64,000 nucleotides of DNA from Otariodibacter oris (GTDB taxonomy: Bacteria > Pseudomonadota > Gammaproteobacteria > Enterobacterales > Pasteurellaceae). The stretch spans positions 635,262-699,261 of the forward strand of contig NZ_CP016604.1 of NCBI RefSeq assembly GCF_009684715.1. Direction: 5' to 3'. The notes under the pieces were generated by a model. It worked only from the letters and a program-made list of their open reading frames with translations, had not been told where the DNA came from and ran no database searches. This document shows positions 29,559 to 39,910 of the stretch, piece by piece. Position 1 is the stretch's first letter, and each line of letters opens with the position of its first letter. The translations under genes and the position numbers were made by a program.

Positions 29559-29752
29559 TGAAATGGACAGATGCACAGGAAATCGCATGGGCTTTGTATG
29601 ACAGAGACCCAGATTTAGATCCGCAAACTGTACGTTTTACAGATTTGCATCAATGGATCTGTGATTTGGAAGGGTTTGATGATGATCCTGAAAAATCAAA
29701 TGAATCTATTTTAGAAGCAATTTTATTAAAATGGATTGAAGAGTATGAATAA
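29558..29752 (+). CDS. iscX: IscX, small acidic Isc accessory protein
   Basis: A 64 aa acidic protein that binds IscS and modulates iron supply to cluster assembly. It has the family pattern [42 protein letters not shown] and [10 protein letters not shown] at the C-terminus. It is the last isc gene, overlaps fdx by one base and is followed at once by a strong terminator. Confidence 0.96.
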   Translation: MKWTDAQEIAWALYDRDPDLDPQTVRFTDLHQWICDLEGFDDDPEKSNESILEAILLKWIEEYE

Positions 29753-29784
29753 AAATAAGGTGGGAGTTTCCCACCTTATTTTTT
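29751..29784. terminator. Terminator at the end of the isc operon (also serves ygiM)
   Basis: A 15-bp perfect stem AAAAATAAGGTGGGA / TCCCACCTTATTTTT with a 3-nt loop. T runs exist on both strands, fitting convergent iscX and the minus-strand SH3 gene. It begins within the iscX stop codon. Confidence 0.93.
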
Positions 29785-29796
29785 GCTTACTGTCTG

Positions 29797-30402
29797 CTAC
29801 CATCCATTATTACGTCTACGACGAGGTATAAAAACGGGAATAAGTAACCCAAGTAGTAATCCAGCCCCAAGGACACTGCCCCCATAAATAAAGTATTGAA
29901 TCATAATCTCACGGGATTCAGCATCTTGCATTGTTTCTAGATCTCGATTTTTATTTTTTAGAATATCAAGCTCTCTCTTTAATCTGGCATTTTGGTCGAG
30001 TAATTCACTACTTTGTTGATCTGACTGTTGTACTCGTCTTTGCATTTCTGCTGTGCGTTGTTGCCAATCACCATCAATTTTATTTAATTTAACCGTCAGC
30101 TCTTCTATTTGTTGCTGAAGTTGCGGTATTAATTCTTTTGAACTCGGGGTCGTGGAAAGTTCACTATTCAAAATCCAAGCTTCTCTATTTTTTGCATCTC
30201 GAATTAATGAATAACGATCTCTCTTTTCTAATACTGAAACCTGTTCACCTGCCTGAATTGTGCCTGATATCTTATATTGATCACCCGCACCTCTTCTCAA
30301 ATAGGTATGTAAGTTATCAGTGACATACAGTGTTTCAGCGAATATTGGCAGCGAAGTTATACATATTAAGCTACCTAATAGAATAGAGAATATTTTTTGC
30401 AT
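29797..30402 (-). CDS. ygiM: YgiM-like SH3-domain envelope protein (TIGR04211 type)
   Basis: A 201 aa envelope protein of unknown exact role. It has a signal peptide (1-22, ending IFAE), a bacterial SH3 domain (LYVTDNLHTYLRRGAGDQYKISGTIQAGEQVSVLEKRDRYSLIRD), a Gln/Arg-rich coiled coil (about residues 88-160), then one membrane segment (about 168-190) and a basic RRRR tail. This is the layout of E. coli YgiM. Nearby pit and its accessory gene are on the same strand but separated by a terminator hairpin. Confidence 0.88.
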   Translation of the reverse strand: MQKIFSILLGSLICITSLPIFAETLYVTDNLHTYLRRGAGDQYKISGTIQAGEQVSVLEKRDRYSLIRDAKNREAWILNSELSTTPSSKELIPQLQQQIEELTVKLNKIDGDWQQRTAEMQRRVQQSDQQSSELLDQNARLKRELDILKNKNRDLETMQDAESREIMIQYFIYGGSVLGAGLLLGLLIPVFIPRRRRNNGW

Positions 30403-30421
30403 GATTAGAATCCTATATAAA

Positions 30422-30460
30422 AAATAAAGAGAAATACAGTAATTGTACTTCTCTTTATTT
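30422..30460 (-). terminator. Terminator downstream of pit
   Basis: A 12-bp stem AAATAAAGAGAA / TTCTCTTTATTT with a 15-nt loop. The minus strand continues in a run of T, so it should stop pit transcripts. Confidence 0.85.
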
Positions 30461-30469
30461 AGCTGAAGT

Positions 30470-31732
30470 TTAGTTGAAAATCATACTAAGAATGTAGTAA
30501 ATAATAATAGAAAGAATTGCACCTGCTGGAAGTGTGATGACCCAAGATGCAACAATATTTCTAATAACACCTAAATTCAGTGCAGCAATCCCACGAGCAA
30601 ATCCAATTCCCAAAACAGCTCCAACCAATGTTTGAGTCGTTGAGATCGGTAATCCCGTGCCAGAAGCAAGAACTACAGTAATAGCACACGCAAATTGAGC
30701 AGCAAATCCTCGGCTGGGTGTGAGATCAGTAATGCCTGTACCAATAGTGCTCATTACTTTACTTCCCATAATAGCTAACCCAAGAGCAATACCAGTTGCT
30801 CCTAATGGGAGAATCCAAGGTGCCATTACAGTTTTGCCTTCTATGATACCACCATTATCTACAATTGATACCACTGCGGCGAGAGGGCCTACTGCATTTG
30901 CCACATCATTTGAGCCATGAGCAAATGCCATCGCACAAGCGGTAATAATCATGAGTAAATTAAATACTTTTTCCACACCGTCAAATCCACCTTTTTTAAC
31001 TCTATCAAGGAAGCTTTGGCTACGGAGATATAAGAAACAGATTATAGTTGAAATAATTAATAAAATAAGACCAATGAGGAGAGTCTGTCCATAACTAAGA
31101 TCTAAACCAACATGTTTTAAACCTTTATCAAGTGTGACGATACAAATAATGAATATAGTCATACCGACATAAAGAGGAGCATACTTCTGAGCATTTTTTA
31201 ATGGATTTGAGGTATCAAATATTAATTTCTGAGTAGAGATAAAAATAAGGAATGCAACAATACCAGCAAGAAAAGGTGTAATAAACCAGCTTCCAACAAT
31301 TCCGCTAAATTGCCCCCACTGAACAGCATCTGTTCCAATGGTGATACAAGCAAAGCCGACTATTGCTCCAATAATTGAATGAGTGGTAGAAACAGGCCAT
31401 CCTTTATGAGAGGCTATAGTGAGCCAAAGACCAGCAGCAAATAGAGATGACATCATGCCTAAAATTAAAATATCTGGTCGTCCAGCAAAAGCATCTGCTG
31501 AAATAATGCCACTCTTTATCGTTTCAGCTACTTCGCCACCTGCCAAATACGCCCCTATAAATTCAAAGACTAATGCAATATAAACTGCTTGTTTTGGGGT
31601 AATCGCTCCAGAACCTACGGAAGTTCCCATTGCATTAGCTACATCATTTGCCCCAATCCCGAAAGACATAACAAAACCAAACATAGCAGTGATCAGTAAA
31701 AGGATAAAGCCGTATTGATGAATCATTTCCAT
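30470..31732 (-). CDS. pit: Pit-family inorganic phosphate transporter
   Basis: A 420 aa polytopic inner-membrane protein of the PiT family, moving phosphate (often with metal or protons). Both duplicated family signatures are present: GANDVANAMGTSVGSGAITPKQA near the N-terminus and FAHGSNDVANAVGPLAA in the second half, with SVTTHSIIGAIVG-like and PISTTQTLVGAVLGIG segments. It lies 15 bp downstream of its DUF47 partner gene. A USS copy is inside the gene. Confidence 0.94.
   Translation of the reverse strand: MEMIHQYGFILLLITAMFGFVMSFGIGANDVANAMGTSVGSGAITPKQAVYIALVFEFIGAYLAGGEVAETIKSGIISADAFAGRPDILILGMMSSLFAAGLWLTIASHKGWPVSTTHSIIGAIVGFACITIGTDAVQWGQFSGIVGSWFITPFLAGIVAFLIFISTQKLIFDTSNPLKNAQKYAPLYVGMTIFIICIVTLDKGLKHVGLDLSYGQTLLIGLILLIISTIICFLYLRSQSFLDRVKKGGFDGVEKVFNLLMIITACAMAFAHGSNDVANAVGPLAAVVSIVDNGGIIEGKTVMAPWILPLGATGIALGLAIMGSKVMSTIGTGITDLTPSRGFAAQFACAITVVLASGTGLPISTTQTLVGAVLGIGFARGIAALNLGVIRNIVASWVITLPAGAILSIIIYYILSMIFN
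30935..30943 (+). repeat. DNA uptake signal sequence (ACAAGCGGT)
   Basis: Perfect uptake core within pit, on the strand opposite to its coding strand. Confidence 0.75.
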
Positions 31733-31747
31733 GATATTTTCCTCGTA

Positions 31748-32428
31748 TTATGAGCGAGCTAGCATTAATTCAATTCGAGACCCAACACGCTGAGCTTGAT
31801 CTGCGAGTACTCCAATCCATTCAATAATTTTATAGAGAAACACAATATCAATCGGGTTATATTTGTCTTCAATACTTAATAATGATCTGCGCAACACAAT
31901 TTGTAATTGATCGGTATCATCTTCAATGGTGTCTAGTTCTAAGATCATATTATTAACAAAATTGAGTTCTCTTCCTCTAAATCCTGTTTCAAGCAATTGA
32001 TCCATTTCATTAATGACTTTATCTGATTGTTTAGTTGCATCTAAACTACGTGCAAGAAAATGTAAAAAAGAGGTTTGCATTTCTGTAGGTATTAGTAATC
32101 TACGCCCAATTACTCGTCCAGAAATATCTTTGGAATAGTTAGCAAGTTTGTCGAGCTGAGTTACGAGTTCAAGTAAATCTGTTCTTTCAACTGGCATAAA
32201 TAATCCACGTGGCAATTTTAGTCGAATTTCACGTTTCAATGAGTCAGCTCTTCTTTCTAGATCGATAATTTGACGACGAATATGTTCTGCATCTTCCCAA
32301 TTGTTTTCAAAGGTAGCTGTGAAAAAAGGGACTAATAATCCGCAACATTCAGTCACTTTTTGAGAATGTTTTTGTAGTGGTTTTAGTGGTGAATGAGCGA
32401 ATAATCCTAAAATATTATTCATTGCCAT
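31748..32428 (-). CDS. DUF47/UPF0111 protein, Pit accessory (TIGR00153)
   Basis: A 226 aa helical PhoU-like protein typically encoded beside pit genes and thought to modulate phosphate transport. The N-terminal MAMNNILGLFAHSPLKPLQKHSQKV is as in the H. influenzae homologue, which fixes the start at 32428; the open frame reaches further upstream to 32494. A GGGAG ribosome site on the minus strand supports this. It is translated just ahead of pit and probably co-transcribed. Confidence 0.9.
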   Translation of the reverse strand: MAMNNILGLFAHSPLKPLQKHSQKVTECCGLLVPFFTATFENNWEDAEHIRRQIIDLERRADSLKREIRLKLPRGLFMPVERTDLLELVTQLDKLANYSKDISGRVIGRRLLIPTEMQTSFLHFLARSLDATKQSDKVINEMDQLLETGFRGRELNFVNNMILELDTIEDDTDQLQIVLRRSLLSIEDKYNPIDIVFLYKIIEWIGVLADQAQRVGSRIELMLARS

Positions 32429-33722
<1,294 letters not shown>

Positions 33723-33746
33723 AATAAAAAAATAAGGGATAGATAA

Positions 33747-36134
33747 ATGAAATTCAGTGAATCTTGGTTACGTGAGTGGGTAAATCCTCAAATTAATACA
33801 GAGCAATTATGTGACCAAATCACCATGCTAGGTCTAGAGGTTGATGGTGTCGAGTCAGTAGCCGGTGAATTTAATGGTGTGGTAGTTGGTGAGGTTGTGG
33901 AATGTGAGCAACATCCTGATGCCGATAAATTGCGAGTCACTAAAGTAAATGTTGGTGGTGAGCGTTTACTCGATATCGTTTGTGGCGCACCTAATTGCCG
34001 TAAAGGATTAAAAGTAGCTTGTGCTATAGAAGGTGCAGTTTTACCGGGTAATTTTAAAATTAAAAAAACAAAGCTACGTGGTCAGCCATCTGAGGGTATG
34101 CTGTGTTCTTATTCTGAACTTGGCATTAAAGAAGATCATAGTGGAATTATTGAATTACCAGCTGATGCGCCAATCGGTACTGATTTCAGACAATACTTAG
34201 ATTTAGACGATAAAGTTATTGAAATTAGCTTAACACCAAACAGAGCAGATTGTTTGAGTATCGCAGGTATTGCTCGTGAAGTTGGTGTAGTGAATCAAGT
34301 GAAGGTTAGTGAACCCGCTATTGACCCCGTTACTTCAACAATTAGTGATAAGGTATCAATTGAATTACAAGCACCAGAAGCTTGCCCTCGCTATTTATTG
34401 CGAGTGGTTAAGAATGTCAATGTTAATGCAACTTCACCATTATGGTTACAAGAAAAATTACGTCGTTGTGGCATTCGCTCAATTGATCCGATCGTTGATA
34501 TCACTAATTTAAGTTTACTTGAGTTAGGTCAGCCTATGCATGCGTTTGATATGGATAAAGTTGCCCAACCTGTTCAAGTGAGAATGGCGAAAGAAGGTGA
34601 AGAGCTTGTTTTATTAGATGGTTCAACAGCAAAATTACAAGTAAATACTTTGCTAATTGCAGATAAGAACGGACCGCTTGCAATGGCAGGAATTTTTGGC
34701 GGTAAAGAGAGTGGCGTAAGTACTGAAACAAAAGACATCATTTTAGAGTCTGCATTTTTTGCCCCATTAGCGATTACTGGTCGAGCAAGACAATATGGTT
34801 TACATACTGATGCATCACACCGTTTTGAGCGTGGTGTAGATCCTGAATTAGCACGTAAAGCGATGGAAAGAGCGACAGCATTAGTACTTGAAATTTGCGG
34901 TGGTGAAGCGGGTGAAATCGTTGAGTCTGTCAGTGAGCAACATTTACCAAAATCAAACCAAGTCACTCTTCGTCGTTCAAAATTAGATTCATTACTCGGC
35001 CATCATGTATCGACAGAAGTCGTTAATGATATTTTTGAACGTTTAGGTTTGAGTGCAACTTTCCAAAATGATAGCTGGACAGTTCAATCTCCTAGTTGGC
35101 GTTTTGATATTGAAATTGAAGAAGATTTAATCGAAGAAGTGGCTCGAATTTATGGTTACAACAGTATTCCAAATAATGCGCCTTTAGCACATTTAAAAAT
35201 GCGTGCAATCCCGGAGAAATTATTAGACGTTTCTCGACTTAAAACTGCATTAGTAGATAGTGATTATCAAGAGGTTGTTACTTACAGTTTTGTCGATCCT
35301 AAAGTTCAACAGTTATTACACCCAGAACAAGACGCATTAATTTTACCAAATCCTATTTCGAGTGAAATGTCTGCAATGCGTGTTTCCTTATTATCAGGAT
35401 TACTTACTACGATTGAGTACAACCAAAATCGTCAGCAAAATCGTGTCCGTATTTTTGAGCATGGGCTACGTTTTATTCCTGATGATTCAGCAGAAAGCGG
35501 AATTCGTCAAGAAATGGTATTAGGTGGTGCTATTGTTGGCGATAAAAAATCAGTTTATTGGGAACAGAAATCAGAATCGGTGGACTTTTTTGATTTAAAA
35601 GGTGATTTAGAGCGTGTACTTTCTTTAACTTCTATACGAGGTAAAGTAAGTTTCGTTGCTAAAACATTCTCTGCGCTCCATCCAGGGCAATCCGCTGCGA
35701 TTGTGTTAGAGGGGAAAGAGATTGGCTTTATTGGAACAGTTCATCCAAAAATTGTTCAGGCATTAGGTTTATCAGGTAAGCCAGTTGTTTTTGAATTATT
35801 AGCTTCTGCATTAATGGAAAAAATTATTCCTCAAGGTAAAGAAATTTCTCGTTATCCTGCGAACAAACGTGATATTGCTATTGTCGTAGATAATCATGTA
35901 CCAGCGGGTGACATTCTAGAGACTTGTCGAGAAGCTGGCGGAGAGAAACTTGTTGCTGTAAATTTATTTGATGTGTATCAGGGTGCGAATTTAGCTGAAG
36001 GTAAGAAAAGTCTAGCAATCAGTTTAGTGATTCAAGATACAGAAAAAACACTTGAAGAAGATCAAATTAATGCAGTAGTTCAATTTGTAGTAGAAGCATT
36101 AGCACAACGTTTTAATGCTTGTCTAAGAGATTAG
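33747..36134 (+). CDS. pheT: PheT, phenylalanyl-tRNA synthetase beta subunit
   Basis: The large subunit that provides editing of Tyr-tRNA-Phe and tRNA binding. The 795 aa length equals E. coli PheT. Visible are the N-terminal EMAP-like tRNA-binding domain ([26 protein letters not shown]), the editing B3/B4 domain region ([18 protein letters not shown]), B5 domain, and the C-terminal anticodon-binding FDX-ACB domain ([23 protein letters not shown]). It is 24 bp after pheS. Confidence 0.97.
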   Translation: MKFSESWLREWVNPQINTEQLCDQITMLGLEVDGVESVAGEFNGVVVGEVVECEQHPDADKLRVTKVNVGGERLLDIVCGAPNCRKGLKVACAIEGAVLPGNFKIKKTKLRGQPSEGMLCSYSELGIKEDHSGIIELPADAPIGTDFRQYLDLDDKVIEISLTPNRADCLSIAGIAREVGVVNQVKVSEPAIDPVTSTISDKVSIELQAPEACPRYLLRVVKNVNVNATSPLWLQEKLRRCGIRSIDPIVDITNLSLLELGQPMHAFDMDKVAQPVQVRMAKEGEELVLLDGSTAKLQVNTLLIADKNGPLAMAGIFGGKESGVSTETKDIILESAFFAPLAITGRARQYGLHTDASHRFERGVDPELARKAMERATALVLEICGGEAGEIVESVSEQHLPKSNQVTLRRSKLDSLLGHHVSTEVVNDIFERLGLSATFQNDSWTVQSPSWRFDIEIEEDLIEEVARIYGYNSIPNNAPLAHLKMRAIPEKLLDVSRLKTALVDSDYQEVVTYSFVDPKVQQLLHPEQDALILPNPISSEMSAMRVSLLSGLLTTIEYNQNRQQNRVRIFEHGLRFIPDDSAESGIRQEMVLGGAIVGDKKSVYWEQKSESVDFFDLKGDLERVLSLTSIRGKVSFVAKTFSALHPGQSAAIVLEGKEIGFIGTVHPKIVQALGLSGKPVVFELLASALMEKIIPQGKEISRYPANKRDIAIVVDNHVPAGDILETCREAGGEKLVAVNLFDVYQGANLAEGKKSLAISLVIQDTEKTLEEDQINAVVQFVVEALAQRFNACLRD

Positions 36135-36155
36135 ATTTTAGATTAAGGATTAGTT

Positions 36156-36443
36156 ATGTCACTGACCAAGATTGAAATTGCAGAAAATTTAGTAGAAAAA
36201 TGTGGGCTAGACAAACGTATGGCGAAAGAGTTTGTTGAGCAATTTTTTGAAGAAATTCGTGTTGCACTAGAGCATGGTGAAGAGGTTAAATTATCAGGAT
36301 TTGGTAACTTTTCTGTGAGAGATAAGCGATCAAGACCAGGCCGTAATCCAAAAACAGGAGAAGATGTTTCTATCTCTGCACGTCGTGTTGTGGTTTTTAA
36401 ACCAGGGCAAAAATTTCGTGAAAGAGTAGAGCATTCAAGGTAA
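36156..36443 (+). CDS. ihfA: IhfA, integration host factor alpha
   Basis: One subunit of the IHF heterodimer that bends DNA at specific sites in replication, recombination and transcription. The 95 aa product has the HU/IHF fold with [16 protein letters not shown], the beta-arm [24 protein letters not shown] and the C-terminal [12 protein letters not shown]. It is 21 bp downstream of pheT, the usual pheST-ihfA linkage. Confidence 0.97.
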   Translation: MSLTKIEIAENLVEKCGLDKRMAKEFVEQFFEEIRVALEHGEEVKLSGFGNFSVRDKRSRPGRNPKTGEDVSISARRVVVFKPGQKFRERVEHSR

Positions 36444-36467
36444 TGTATTTCATAGGATAAATAACAA

Positions 36468-36995
36468 ATGATTATTAATAAAATAACCCTATTAAGTCTT
36501 GTATCTGCAGTAGCTTTAGTGGGATGTAGTAGTAATACGATAGAGAGGAAAGTTTCTTCAAATCATATGAATGTGCAGAAAGCTGATTCCTATGGGTTTT
36601 CTCAAGGTAGTGTTGCAGATCCTATTTTTGTTATTAGTAGCCTAAGTGAGCAGCAAGAGGAGTGGAAGGGTACTCGTTATGTTCTTGGCGGTACGACAAA
36701 GAATGGAATAGACTGTTCAGCATTTGTACAAATTACATTTCGTGAATTATTTGGATTGAATTTACCTAGAATGACGAGGGATCAAGTCAAAGAAGGAAGT
36801 AAAGTTGCTAAATCTGATTTGAAGCCTGGAGACTTAGTTTTCTTTAAAACAGGTAGAGGGCCAAATGGATATCATGTGGGTATTTATGCTCAGAATGGCA
36901 AGTTTCTGCATGCTTCAACAAAGGGGGGCGTTATTTATTCAGACTTGAATTCACCTTATTGGAGTAAAACCTACTGGCAAGCTCGTCGTGTATAG
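36468..36995 (+). CDS. NlpC/P60-family lipoprotein, probable murein endopeptidase
   Basis: A 175 aa lipoprotein with a lipobox ending at Cys20 (LVGC), then an NlpC/P60 cysteine peptidase domain. The catalytic Cys83 is in NGIDCSAFVQITF; His136 in YHVGIYA and His148 in FLHAS complete the usual triad region. Homologues NlpC and Spr/MepS in E. coli cleave peptide crosslinks; which of the two this equals is not clear. It lies 24 bp after ihfA. The region after its stop contains a separate regulatory and RNA-like signal. Confidence 0.9.
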   Translation: MIINKITLLSLVSAVALVGCSSNTIERKVSSNHMNVQKADSYGFSQGSVADPIFVISSLSEQQEEWKGTRYVLGGTTKNGIDCSAFVQITFRELFGLNLPRMTRDQVKEGSKVAKSDLKPGDLVFFKTGRGPNGYHVGIYAQNGKFLHASTKGGVIYSDLNSPYWSKTYWQARRV

Positions 36996-37001
36996 ATAAA
37001 A

Positions 37002-37017
37002 TGCGATGTGGATCACA
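37002..37017 (+). promoter_or_regulatory. Predicted CRP-binding site
   Basis: TGCGATGTGGATCACA fits TGTGA-N6-TCACA at nine of ten core positions, with the correct six-base spacing and A/T flanks. The single deviation (TGCGA) resembles a CRP-S half-site. It lies seven bases after the NlpC/P60 stop, and the next gene on this strand is 700 bp away, so it most likely controls something in the interval. Confidence 0.65.
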
Positions 37018-37050
37018 AATTTACGAATAAATGGAAGGCAAAATAGAATA

Positions 37051-37169
37051 AAATTTGAAAATTTTTGTTGTTTGCACTAATCTGTAAGTAACAAAAAGAA
37101 AGTGTTGTACTAGACAACCAAATTAATAATTTTGCTTTCCGAGTAGCCCCTATTTAGGGGCTTTTTTTA
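37051..37169 (+). ncRNA. Candidate small RNA with its own CRP-linked promoter
   Basis: Between the CRP site and a strong terminator there is no open frame worth the name, but there are promoter-like hexamers: TAGAAT at 37044-37049, or TTGAAA (37055-37060) with TAATCT (37078-37083) at 17 bp. Transcripts of roughly 80-119 nt would result. The core can fold with GAAAG (37098-37102) closing on CTTTC (37135-37139), enclosing GTTGT/ACAAC and AAATT/AATTT hairpins, before the terminator stem and a T7 tail. This is inference; it could instead be only the 3' end of the NlpC/P60 mRNA. The start is uncertain. Confidence 0.45.
37145..37169 (+). terminator. Rho-independent terminator after the NlpC/P60 gene/sRNA candidate
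   Basis: AGCCCC / GGGGCT stem with a TATTTA loop followed by seven T. The T run is only on the plus strand, so it ends rightward transcription and not the convergent yfbV. Confidence 0.93.
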
Positions 37170-37171
37170 TT

Positions 37172-37612
37172 CTATAATTCGTCAAAGTAGGCATCGCCCC
37201 AAGTCTTTTCTGCAAGTTGGAGTAAATTTGCAAAATCTTGATAGGAGGGTACCGCTTGATCTCCTATTTTTTTATGTTGTTCATGAATAAGTTTTTGACG
37301 AAGTGTTTCATACCATTCTAACAAAGAGAGTGGAAGAGGTGATTCTGCACGTTTTCCTAACCAAAATAACCCTTGGAAAGGGATACTTAATGCAAAGAGT
37401 GATGTAATAATAGCATTCGCTGTGATGGTTTGCTCAGGATCGGCAAAACTAAATTGCCAAATAATCGCAAAACAAGCAAAAGCTGGCATAATTCGTGATG
37501 AAAGTTTCACTAGCCGAATCAATCTATAATCAGGCAAAAAGAGATTCAGTTTCTTTTGATTAGGAAAGGTATTTAAGTAATTTTGCCCTGCTTGTAATAT
37601 GGCAAACATATT
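37172..37612 (-). CDS. yfbV: YfbV, UPF0208 membrane protein
   Basis: A 146 aa inner-membrane protein with two hydrophobic segments (about residues 42-60 and 70-88). It matches E. coli YfbV (FALSIPFQGLFWLGKRAESPLP), which has been linked to Ter macrodomain insulation. The open frame reaches 37657, but the ATG at 37612 has AGGAAG upstream and gives the conserved short N-terminus (MFAILQAGQNYLNTFP). It converges with the preceding terminator. Confidence 0.9.
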   Translation of the reverse strand, partial: NMFAILQAGQNYLNTFPNQKKLNLFLPDYRLIRLVKLSSRIMPAFACFAIIWQFSFADPEQTITANAIITSLFALSIPFQGLFWLGKRAESPLPLSLLEWYETLRQKLIHEQHKKIGDQAVPSYQDFANLLQLAEKTWGDAYFDEL

Positions 37613-37724
37613 GATTTCTTCCTGATGTATCTTTATAAATTTGATAATATCTATCATAGCGAAATAACTAAACTGTTGCTATACTTCCCGACGATTTTGA
37701 CAGTTTGATATAAGGAATTTCTTC

Positions 37725-38525
37725 ATGCCTATCAATTTTCAGCTATTGCTACAAGAAAGTTGGAATTTTATGCGTAATCAATTAAATTTTTCTCTTTTTG
37801 GAGTTGGATTATTGATTATCTTACAAATAATTGCTCTATATTTTTTACCTGATAGCAATGTTTCTCCAGAGAGTATGCATTCAGTTTCTTCAATGGAAGA
37901 TATTGATATGTTGGCTTTTTCCTCCGCTATTATTTGGGCTCTGTTGAGTATATGGGTAAATATCCTTTTGATTTTAAATATTAAATCAATTAATGCTGGG
38001 CGATATCATTCTTTTTTGAACAATGGTAACGAAGCATTAAAAAGACTTATACCTGTTACTATTTTAAATTTGGTTACTGTTGTACCGGCACTCATCTTTT
38101 CTTTACCTGGCATGTCTATTATTACTGGAGGAGTTCTTTTCTCTTCAATGGGAGTTGCTGTGATGATGTTCTTTATAATGGTAGGAGTTGTTGTAATGTT
38201 GCCTGGAATATTAGTTTTTGTTAAATATTCCTTGGTAACTTACGTCCATTTAGTAGAAGAGCCTAAAAAAAGTATAGGTGAAACTTTAAAATTTACTTGG
38301 GCAATGAGCCGAGAAAAAATGAAATTACTTTTTATCTTTTGTGGGATCACTTCTCTATTCCCATTATTAGTCAATGCCTGGCTTAGCCAATTAGATCGAG
38401 ATATGGGCATATTAATTGCAATAATAAGTGCTTTTATTAATGTCTTTATGGTCATATTTAGCTTCCGTTTTTATCAGGTTTATCGAGAGTTGCCTATTGC
38501 TCAAAGAAAAGGTGAGAAAATATGA
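37725..38525 (+). CDS. yciC: YciC-like UPF0259 membrane protein
   Basis: A 266 aa polytopic membrane protein with about six hydrophobic segments. Sequence similarity to E. coli YciC is moderate ([48 protein letters not shown]), but its place directly before yciB-yciA, the reverse-listed E. coli neighbours, supports the call. The function is unknown. Its stop overlaps the yciB start by four bases. Confidence 0.8.
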   Translation: MPINFQLLLQESWNFMRNQLNFSLFGVGLLIILQIIALYFLPDSNVSPESMHSVSSMEDIDMLAFSSAIIWALLSIWVNILLILNIKSINAGRYHSFLNNGNEALKRLIPVTILNLVTVVPALIFSLPGMSIITGGVLFSSMGVAVMMFFIMVGVVVMLPGILVFVKYSLVTYVHLVEEPKKSIGETLKFTWAMSREKMKLLFIFCGITSLFPLLVNAWLSQLDRDMGILIAIISAFINVFMVIFSFRFYQVYRELPIAQRKGEKI

Positions 38526-39070
38526 AAAAATTACTTGAATTTATTCCATTAATTCTATTTTTTATTGTTTATAAAACTTATGGTGTTCAAGAAGGGGCAA
38601 TTGTTTTAGCTGTTGCCACTGTGATTCAACTTATTTTACTTAAAGTACTTTATAAACAGATTGAAAAGTCCCAATGGATCATGGGAATTGCTGTCGTGAT
38701 ATTTGGATTATTAACGGCATATTTTAATGATCTTGTTTTTTTAAAATGGAAAGTTACATTGATTAATGCGCTATTTGCAATCGTACTTCTAGTTAGCCAA
38801 TTTGTATTTAAAAAGCCAATTATTCAGGCTTTATTAGGTAAAGAATTAACATTACCTCAATCAGCATGGGCAACACTCAATGTCGGTTGGGCTGGATTTT
38901 TTATATTATGTATGGTGATTAATATTATTATCAGCCAATTTTTTTCGGATGATATTTGGACGACTTTTAAAGTATTTGGTTTAACAGGTCTAAGCCTTGT
39001 TGCCACATTAGTCACCGTTATTTATTTATACCCACATTTAAAATTACAAGAGGAAAGTAATGGAAAATAA
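38522..39070 (+). CDS. yciB: YciB, inner-membrane septation protein A
   Basis: A 182 aa inner-membrane protein with about five membrane segments, implicated in envelope maintenance and cell division/elongasome interactions. It shows [24 protein letters not shown] at the N-terminus and [22 protein letters not shown] near the C-terminus, both family hallmarks. It overlaps yciC by 4 bases and yciA by 11 bases, so translation of the three is coupled. Confidence 0.95.
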   Translation: MKKLLEFIPLILFFIVYKTYGVQEGAIVLAVATVIQLILLKVLYKQIEKSQWIMGIAVVIFGLLTAYFNDLVFLKWKVTLINALFAIVLLVSQFVFKKPIIQALLGKELTLPQSAWATLNVGWAGFFILCMVINIIISQFFSDDIWTTFKVFGLTGLSLVATLVTVIYLYPHLKLQEESNGK

Positions 39071-39515
39071 TAAAGAAGATCTCCGTCAACCTGATGGTTC
39101 ATTGATCTTAAGAACTCTCGCAATGCCAACAGATACCAATGCAAATGGTGATATTTTTGGTGGATGGCTAATGTCTAGAATGGATATGGGGGGCGCTATT
39201 TTAGCTAAAGAAATTGCACATGGTAGGGTGGTGACTGCTTCTGTTGATAGTATCTCTTTCTTACGTCCAGTGGCTGTTGGTGATGTTGTTTGCTGTTATG
39301 GTCGTTGCGTAAAAGTTGGTCGTACATCACTAAAAGTTAAAGTCGAAGTTTGGATTAAGAAAGTAATAGAAAATTCAAGAGATCGTTTTTGTGTGACGGA
39401 AGCGTTATTTACTTTTGTTGCTGTTGATAAAGAAGGTCGCCCAAGACCGATTCCAACAGAGAATAATCCGGAATTAGATGTTGTTTTAGCGGAATTATCT
39501 ACTCAAGATTCATAG
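39060..39515 (+). CDS. yciA: YciA, acyl-CoA thioesterase
   Basis: A hotdog-fold thioesterase hydrolysing a wide range of acyl-CoAs. The 151 aa product has [33 protein letters not shown] with the catalytic Asp region, and [27 protein letters not shown]. The homologue in H. influenzae (HI0827) is structurally known. It starts inside the yciB 3' end and is 9 bp ahead of yciI. Confidence 0.96.
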   Translation: MENNKEDLRQPDGSLILRTLAMPTDTNANGDIFGGWLMSRMDMGGAILAKEIAHGRVVTASVDSISFLRPVAVGDVVCCYGRCVKVGRTSLKVKVEVWIKKVIENSRDRFCVTEALFTFVAVDKEGRPRPIPTENNPELDVVLAELSTQDS

Positions 39516-39524
39516 GAGAAGAGT

Positions 39525-39824
39525 ATGATGTATTATGTGATTTTTGCACAAGATTTACCAGATACGTTAGCACAACGTTTAGCGGTGAGAGAGCAACACT
39601 TAGCGCGTTTATCTCAACTTCAAAGTGAAGGGCGTTTATTAACAGCTGGCCCTAATCCAGCGGTTGATGATGAAAATCCTGGAGAAGCAGGTTTTACAGG
39701 CTCAACAGTGATTGCTCAGTTTGATTCTTTAGCAGCGGCGAAGCAGTGGGCGAGTGAAGATCCTTATGTTGAAGCGGGTGTTTATGGAGAGGTTATCATT
39801 AAACCTTTCAAAAAGGTGTTTTAA
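39525..39824 (+). CDS. yciI: YciI-family protein
   Basis: A 99 aa ferredoxin-like-fold protein with the YCII pattern [27 protein letters not shown] (with the conserved His), [29 protein letters not shown] and [21 protein letters not shown]. The family resembles muconolactone isomerase and chlorite-dismutase-like folds; the cellular role is not established. Either of two adjacent ATG codons (39525 or 39528) could be used after AGGAG. Confidence 0.95.
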   Translation: MMYYVIFAQDLPDTLAQRLAVREQHLARLSQLQSEGRLLTAGPNPAVDDENPGEAGFTGSTVIAQFDSLAAAKQWASEDPYVEAGVYGEVIIKPFKKVF

Positions 39825-39847
39825 ATCACACTAAAACATATTGCGAC

Positions 39848-39890
39848 AGGTAGGTTATAAATGCTGTAAACCTACCTTTACTTCCTTTCT
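39848..39890 (+). terminator. Terminator after yciI
   Basis: AGGTAGGTT / AACCTACCT stem with a 12-nt loop followed by TTACTTCCTTTCT; the tail is only moderately T-rich. Confidence 0.6.
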
Positions 39891-39910
39891 AGCTTAATTT
39901 TAGGTTTCGT

